64,000 nt of DNA, taken from contig OX344758.2 in assembly GCA_947034885.2 (NCBI GenBank), positions 21,355,067-21,419,066 of the forward strand, in the 5' to 3' direction. Position 1 is the stretch's first letter. Every line of letters starts with the position of its first letter. Under the pieces are notes generated by a model. It worked only from the letters and a program-made list of their open reading frames with translations. It ran no database searches and was not told the DNA's origin. Origin of the DNA: Thuidium tamariscinum (lineage: Eukaryota; Streptophyta; Bryopsida; Hypnales; Thuidiaceae). A program made the position numbers and the translations under genes. Positions 57,871 through 64,000 of this stretch are shown here, one piece after another.

Positions 57871-58520
57871 TTAATCCCTAAAAGCCCAAGACATTAAAAT
57901 TTGGTATTTGTAAAACTTTGAAGTTAAATAAGACTTAATCAAGTTGCTATTTTTAGTAGTTTATATTTTTGAAAAGTTCTTTTAAAAGTCTAGTTTCAAT
58001 CAAAAATCCAATCTGGACAATGAATGATAGTAATTTTTCTATTCAAAATTTTGTGCAAGGTACCCATTGCAATCTTGACTTTCTGTAGTGTTGAGAATTC
58101 TTGAAAATGAGCCTCAAATACACTACATCTTGGAGAAAAAATCACATTCAAAATTCATTTACAAAAATTGTAGAGTAGATCTTGAGAGGCCATAAATTGA
58201 TTAGAGTTATGCATATTAGGCCCTTTAACCTCATATTTTTTTGGTCACCAACTTTTTAGATTTGACTTGCAAAAAGGGGGTAGAAACACTTTACATCACT
58301 TTTGTAGTTTTAACACCTTCATGGTCAAACATAATAATCTTTCACTCAATAAGTGATATTGTTGTATTTTCTTTTCTTATGAAATCTCTAACATCTCTAG
58401 TTTGAATTTGTACCATGACAATCAAAAAAATTGATATAACTTATCAAAACGTTGGCATTTTGTTCAACTTAGAGCAAATTCTAAAAAGCTCAAAACAAAC
58501 CTTAGGCATTTAGGGATTAA
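57871..58520. mobile_element. TTAA-type element, family of 12054
   Basis: Left end TTAATCCCTAAAAGCCCAAG, right end CTTAGGCATTTAGGGATTAA, TTAA on both sides. The interior is the inverse of the 12054 element without its nested insert (CTAGTTTGAATTTGTACC, TCACTTTTGTAGTTTTAACA). No coding capacity. Confidence 0.88.
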
Positions 58521-59363
58521 GGATGTTCAAGATAGTTTCATGAATGTCCCAACACTAAAAGCTTACAACCCATTTTTGATCACTTAAAGAATTCAACATA
58601 GCTTTTGGTTGAGTTTGGTGGGGAGATTCTTTTCTTGTGACGTGAAATAGATTTTAAATGGATTTGGATTTTTTTCATATTTTTCCATTCTAAAAACAAA
58701 TCACTATGAATTTTTTTAGTTAAGATTTTTTGAAACCTATTCTTATCATATAGGTATGTCTAATTCCAATCATAGATTGGTTAGAAAATATACAAGAAAT
58801 CAACGGCTCATAATGCATCATAATGCGCTAGTTACTTCCATCTCCTATTCTCGGAAATAGAACAACCTAGACTTTAGAAATGGAAGGTTGATCAAAAAAG
58901 GGTTAGCTACCTTATGTGAAAAATGGAGCATCACACGTGTCGCCCCCCCCCCCCCCTCTTGTAGGTAATGTCTAACAACTCATTACTTCAAAACTACATT
59001 TGCTTTAAAATAACATCTTCTAATCATTTACTATCAAATATAATGTAAATTTTTTTGTTAGTCATTTAATCAATCATTACTTAGTGATTAACAACCTATA
59101 ATTATAGCCTTCATTCACTACTTACTATCCAAAAATTGTACATACTAAATTATATTCTCTTCCTTCCAAAAAATGAGCTCCTTTCTAGCAACCATCTACA
59201 ATATTTGTGGACCTTAGATAAATACAGTCCTTAATGCCTACACTATTTCAAAGCCTGCTACCTTGAGCTTGTTTTGCAACTTTAGAGGATATCATGTGAT
59301 CCTATACTTTAGTTGTTTTTATGGGGTATGATAGCATTCTCATTGAAGCACTATACTAGATGT
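58521..59363. other. AT-rich intergenic DNA
   Basis: A C-run is at about 58942-58956. No gene or transposon end is recognised. Confidence 0.45.
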
Positions 59364-59516
59364 CACTACAAGAAAATGGGGGTATAAATGACTTATCCAC
59401 AATGATTGCACCAACAACAATGACTACAAAATGACTGTAACATGACTATTTTGCAATCATTGTTATCAGTGTAGTCATTATGGACAAGTCATTTATACCC
59501 CCATTTTCTTGTAGTG
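59364..59516. mobile_element. CACTA-type MITE
   Basis: 153 bases, ends CACTACAAGAAAATGGGGGT and its exact inverse, flanked by the 3-base duplication TGT. CACTACAAGAAAA is the typical plant CACTA (En/Spm) terminus. The two halves pair over most of the length. Confidence 0.93.
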
Positions 59517-59852
59517 TGTGCAAATTGGACAAATAGCCAAACTAGGTGAAAATCACTACTCCACAATACACATAGCAAAGCTCCAAAAAAAGGCTAGCCA
59601 TAGTTAAATTTGAAGAGTAGATGGTCGAATGAAGTGTCTTAGCCATAGCTCTATATAGGGGTTGACTATTCTTTTCACTCCAATTTAAAGGCTGTGATTC
59701 TTATTAGCCCTTCATTGAACTAAATTCCCTTTTCTTTGGAAGCAAATGAAATGTCAAAGGATTACATCTATAATGAAATTTATTATATTTGCATCAGAAA
59801 GATAAAGATGGAGGAAAACTTTTGACAAGGACTATATTTTCAATAAGAAAGT

Positions 59853-60006
59853 GAAGCTCCATGTATGGGGTAGAAGGAGGTCTTCCAAATCCATGTGCGA
59901 TTAGTAAGAGCATGAACTAGTAGGAGTTTCCACTAGTTCATACTTTTACATACTCCACATGGATTTAGGGTACTTCCTTCCACTCTATGTAAATATAGGG
60001 AGCTTT
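59853..60006. repeat. imperfect long hairpin
   Basis: Arms at about 59853-59931 and 59939-60006. The innermost stem is CATGAACTAGT / ACTAGTTCAT, followed outward by AAATCCATGTG / CACATGGATTT and GAAGCTCC / GGGAGCTTTTC. A small MITE or a precursor-like hairpin; no further evidence. Confidence 0.7.
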
Positions 60007-61230
60007 TCCTCTCTATTGGCAATTCAGTCCAAGTTTAGACTTCTTGAGAGGCAATGCAAGGTAGTCCTTTTTTAATTCATTTGGATACAAATGAAATGTA
60101 ACATAGTTTTCAAAGAATTGGAAATCAAAATATTTTTGGTTTAATTTTGAAGCCAAATAAATTGATTTTCTTGGTTGGAGTGCTTGCCCCTGTAGGATTG
60201 CTACATTCATTGTTTTACAATGGAGCAGATGACAACCACATGGGTCAGCCACATCCAAAAGGTTCTCCAAACAACCCAATTTTGCACCTCAATTATATGT
60301 CAACTGTAAGGATACTCTCAATTTTGGTAGCCGTTTCTATACAAACGCAAATACCATAGAAAGCAATGGCCACTTCTTCCTCAAATTATAAACATTTACT
60401 AATTCTACATTATTTAAAATTCTACGTTTTTCCATCTATTGCACCTCTTTAATTCTTTTTCTTGAACCAATTAGATATGAAAGTTACTACAAACTATAGA
60501 GTCCTTTTAGTGTATTTATATACTTGTCATCTAAAAGTCACTCATTCTTTCTCTTTTAGACATGTCATTTACAACAACCCATGTAAGTGGAGTTTCTTTC
60601 TCTCTTTTTGGGCATCAACAAAGCATCAACAAGATTTAGGGTGTAGGATGTGGATTGACTCTAGATTTATAAAAATGTGGTATTTTAATTGCATTTTTTA
60701 ATTTGGAATTGGAATTTGCAAGCTACTTCATGCAACAAAATTGAAATTGTAGGGATGCAAGTAAGTTTTCTTATATTCTTCAAATTAGCAAATAGTCCAC
60801 CCTAAGATCTTCAATGACCATTTTAGAAGTATTTTAGATTCTCTGATAAATTTTTAGCCATTTGCTATATTCAATACATTTTTGTCTAATTTTTGTAAAT
60901 TTGGTTCAACATAGTAGAAATAGCTAATTGCTTCCAAATGTTTTTTTAATGAAATCATGTAGTATAATTATTTCTTTGCCATTTTGCTGAAATCCATACA
61001 AAAAGATTTTCCTTTGTACAAAGAAATCTCACAAAAAGACACTATAAGTAATATAAAGATCCCCTACTAGAGACTTAGAATTGGTATAGATTGAGCAATT
61101 TTAAAAAAAATTGTCAAATGTCATTTTGTGTTTGGTTTTGGATGATATGAACCTCTAAAAATTTTAAGTGGAAATTCAATTATTTTGGAAAGGAAATACT
61201 AAAACTAACCTTCATATTCATTCCAATACT
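60007..61230. other. AT-rich intergenic DNA
   Basis: No gene or repeat end is recognised. Confidence 0.45.
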
Positions 61231-61641
61231 AAGGTAGAAGGCTCAGAAATTGAGCATCTAAGGGCTGATCTGCCTTTTTCATGTAATTAAACAAATGGAA
61301 ATATTTCTAGCCCATTTTTCAGAGGAAGAAAAATAGATGAGGAATCTAACACAAGTGGTTTCATATTTTTGGAGCATTTTTGAATTAGTTATGAATTTTC
61401 AAACAAAATGTGTTGTAGGTCCCTATTTATGTCCCTAGATCCTCCATGAATGGTTCACTTGCAACTTCAAAGGAAAGATGGAAAAGCAAGGAGAATGATT
61501 GGCTCTCACTATTCCCAATGCATCTTTCCTTGATTCATTCAATGAATGTGAAGGTCCATTTAAGAACCACATATCGTCCATTTCAATGCCTTTTATAGGT
61601 TCCATTCTTAATGCCCGCTCTATTTTAGAGCCTCCTACCTT
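61231..61641. mobile_element. AAGGTAGGAGGCTC-family MITE
   Basis: Left end AAGGTAGAAGGCTCAG, right end TTTTAGAGCCTCCTACCTT, flanked by a clear ACT duplication (61228-61230, 61642-61644). The interior is the inverse of 39584 (GGTTTCATATTTTTGGAGC). Confidence 0.88.
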
Positions 61642-62011
61642 ACTTTCAAATAAATTTGATTTTTGATGGATAATCTTATAAAGTCCAAATACAAGTGCAA
61701 TCTACAAAACATGACAATTTTCCTAGTAATACAACTTTCAAAATGCATATGAAATTTTCTATAAATAATTTTAAAATGATAGAAATTATATTCCTTCAAT
61801 GTAGATTTTACAAGCATGTAAAATTGCAAACATCCAACTCAATTATAGGTATTGTTAGTATTCAATTTTTTGTCAAATAATGCACTTGGTATTACAACAT
61901 TCTTTATTTGCACACTCTTGTAAATAATAGTAATAGACTAATAGTGATGAAGTTTTGAGAAATGATTGCTTCCAAAAAAATCTTTCTATATGCACTATGA
62001 TATCACATAAT

Positions 62012-62902
62012 TTAACCCCTAAAAGACTAAAGTCCCCTCGGGGGACACTTGGAATTTCGGGTAGGCTTATGTGACCTGAATTTTTGCTATGATTTTTTGA
62101 AACTTTTTTTGAAGATAGGAAATCAGGTTAGCTTTCCAAAAATATAATTTTTATTTCAATTGGTTCTTGAAAGCGAAAGTTATGCCATTCTAAGTCCAAA
62201 AAGCAGTTTGCCGGGCAGAAAAAAAAAAAAAAATTATATATATATATTCTCAAAGATTATGTTTTGTTCTACATCTAAAGCTTTGGTTCATTTTATTTGG
62301 ACAAATAATGGGAAAGTTACAGACAATCTTGTATTTCGGGCAATCTAAGCACCTTCTTCAAAAAATAACTTATAGAATTCATTTTTGAATGCAATTTTTT
62401 TATAGGGTTTAGGATGTTTGCAAGAACAAGCTCACCTTTGGGATCATGGTTTTTCAATTACATCTTAAAGTTATTAACAACTTAGTGTTTTGTTCAATCT
62501 TGGACCTACTTCTACTTAACAATTTTTTAATGAATGAAAATCAAGTAGCTTATTTGTGACATTTTTTCCCCTAGTTCTCAACTCAAATGTTCAACATAAA
62601 AAAATTTACCTTCATGGTCCATAGTGCAAAAAAATTCAACAAATGGCAGTCAAAGTCATCTGAAATTGCAAGTCAGAGTTCAAAAAAACTTTTTTTTCCA
62701 AATTTGAATGCTAATGTCTTCCAATCCGTACGGTCAAACTTCATGAAATTTTTACCACATGATTTCACACAAGTTATTTACAAGATTCTACGGTTAGATT
62801 TTAAGAAAATTGCTTTCTTTTGTTTTTTTGGGAAGAAGTAGCAAACATGGCAGTTTTGAGTGGTTTTCAAGCCAGAAAATGCCTCAGTCCTTTAGGGGTT
62901 CA
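62012..62902. mobile_element. TTAA-type element, family of 28522
   Basis: Left end TTAACCCCTAAAAGACTAAA, right end CTCAGTCCTTTAGGGGTTCA. Inverted full-length relative of 28522-29448 (GTGAACTACTTTTTGGAC-type and TCATGAAATTTTTACCACAT blocks), with the same subterminal palindrome GTCCCCTCGGGGGAC. The right TTAA is changed to TTCA. Confidence 0.88.
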
Positions 62903-63450
62903 TCCTTGAAGCACTTTGACATCCAATTTTAGAATGATGAATAGTAGATTGAAAATCACTTTTCTTTCTCATTATTTCTTCAATGAAAGTCATCCTAATT
63001 TGTCGAGAAATTTTATGAAGTTGTTGTCCTATCTAATGGTTGGATTTGGTGTTACTAGAGTACATATATTTCTAAAATTACAAATGTAAAAGTATATTAA
63101 GTGGTTGAATAAGCCAAAATTGCATTGGCTTTAGTTCAAAAGTAGATTTGCAAAAATGAGGTCATAGATTCAAAGAATACAAAAATTTCAAAAAATCACT
63201 ATATCAAGAAAACCTCATTTCAAATCCATTTCAACAAAATCTATACAAAAAATAACAATGTCTTCCTTGTTATTAAATTTAAGAGGAATTTTTAGATTTT
63301 CCTTTCAAAATTTATAGAAAATATTAGTGATAGTTTTGGTGAATCTAACCATACGAATAGAAACTAAAACCCAAAGTCTACAACTTTTATTTGTATACCA
63401 ATCCATAATATTCTTCCAATAGTACTATATGATCATTTTTTTGAAATTCT
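62903..63450 (+). mobile_element. GACGTCCAATT-type TTAA repeat, copy 3
   Basis: Starts TCCTTGAAGCAC directly behind the TTCA of the previous element and aligns with 32485-33065. The right end of the family is missing, so this copy is truncated near 63450. Confidence 0.75.
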
Positions 63451-64000
63451 CCCTTGAAGAGAAGATTATGGATGTTTAGAGTACATTTACATCAGTATAA
63501 TTATAGGGAAATTTTGTAAGGCCACCTTAAAACAATCAAACATCCTTGACTTCATTAGGCCCAAGCTATTTGGTTTGGTGGCCCGGTTTGGACATTAATA
63601 AAAGATGGTGAAGAACTGAAGATTGAAAGTCTCCTACAACTAAGGTGTTTACATCAATGGTGATAAGCTAGCAAAGCGAGGGCATTGTCTATAAGAGAAT
63701 GAGGTCTTTTAAGTAATGTCTTTTAATGCATCTTTTAAGTAAAATTACTTCTCAACTACATGGAAAAAACATTAGTTAGATTAAAAACTCAATTAGAGAC
63801 TTTTTATAACTCAACATGAAAGATCATTAAAAAAAAGAATGAAAAACTACTCTAAAGGTCTTCTTATGACCCTGCAAAGTCAACCAAATGCCACAAAATG
63901 GTGCCAGTGTCACTGAGAGCATCCCCATGCCTGCTCTTCAAAGGGCTCCAAATCGATTATATGGAGTGTTTGCCTCTGTGAACTGCCCCATACCAGGCAC
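63451..64000. other. intergenic DNA to the window end
   Basis: No gene is recognised. The final 80 bases become GC-richer and may lead into a feature outside the window. Confidence 0.35.

Noticed and set aside
1..64000. CRISPR arrays, bacterial operons, rRNA
   Set aside because: No regularly spaced repeats, ribosome binding sites or rRNA signatures; introns and plant transposons show nuclear plant DNA.

Overview
This is a window of land-plant nuclear DNA. The evidence is a nine-exon aldo/keto reductase with GT-AG introns, a plant-type TSPO, plant NDR1/HIN1-like (LEA_2) membrane proteins, a plant-type non-LTR retrotransposon with a zf-RVT zinc finger, and a CACTA-type MITE. Genes are short GC-richer islands in very AT-rich DNA packed with small non-autonomous transposons. 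The compact, mostly intronless genes fit a non-seed plant such as a bryophyte or lycophyte, but this placement is a guess.

Layout. 1-6.8 kb is AT-rich repeat debris. TSPO lies at 6.8-7.4 kb (-). 8.3-13 kb and 15.4-21.3 kb are nested miniature transposons, with one NDR1/HIN1-like gene between them (13.7-14.4 kb, -). A segment of about 5.3 kb at about 22.8-28.1 kb (copy A) is repeated in direct orientation at about 36.4-41.7 kb (copy B). Each copy has one intact NDR1/HIN1-like gene and a decayed second coding region. Between and inside the copies are more MITEs and foldback elements. 43.0-48.7 kb is a nearly full-length L1-clade LINE on the minus strand, bounded by a 15-bp target site duplication. 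Then come an alpha/beta-hydrolase (lipase-like) gene (50.4-51.4 kb, +), the aldo/keto reductase (52.9-57.2 kb, -), and again MITE-rich DNA to the end.

The most striking content is the transposon layer. One large group has termini of the type TTAACCCCTAAA...TTTAGGGGTTAA. Copies of the same host repeat, with and without the insert, occur in this window. They show that these elements insert at TTAA and duplicate it, the hallmark of piggyBac (also reported for Sola3) and unusual for plants. No transposase for them is present here. Other families are defined the same way: a GGGT(G/C)A-TTGCAAGAAAC family with an apparent 4-bp duplication, an AAGGTAGGAGGCTC family with a 3-bp duplication, and a CATTAG-ended family found mainly inside the other elements. 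The two gene segments A and B act as each other's empty-site reference.

The protein genes do not form an operon-like unit. The three NDR1/HIN1-like genes are a local family. All coordinates of repeat ends were read by eye and may be off by a few bases.
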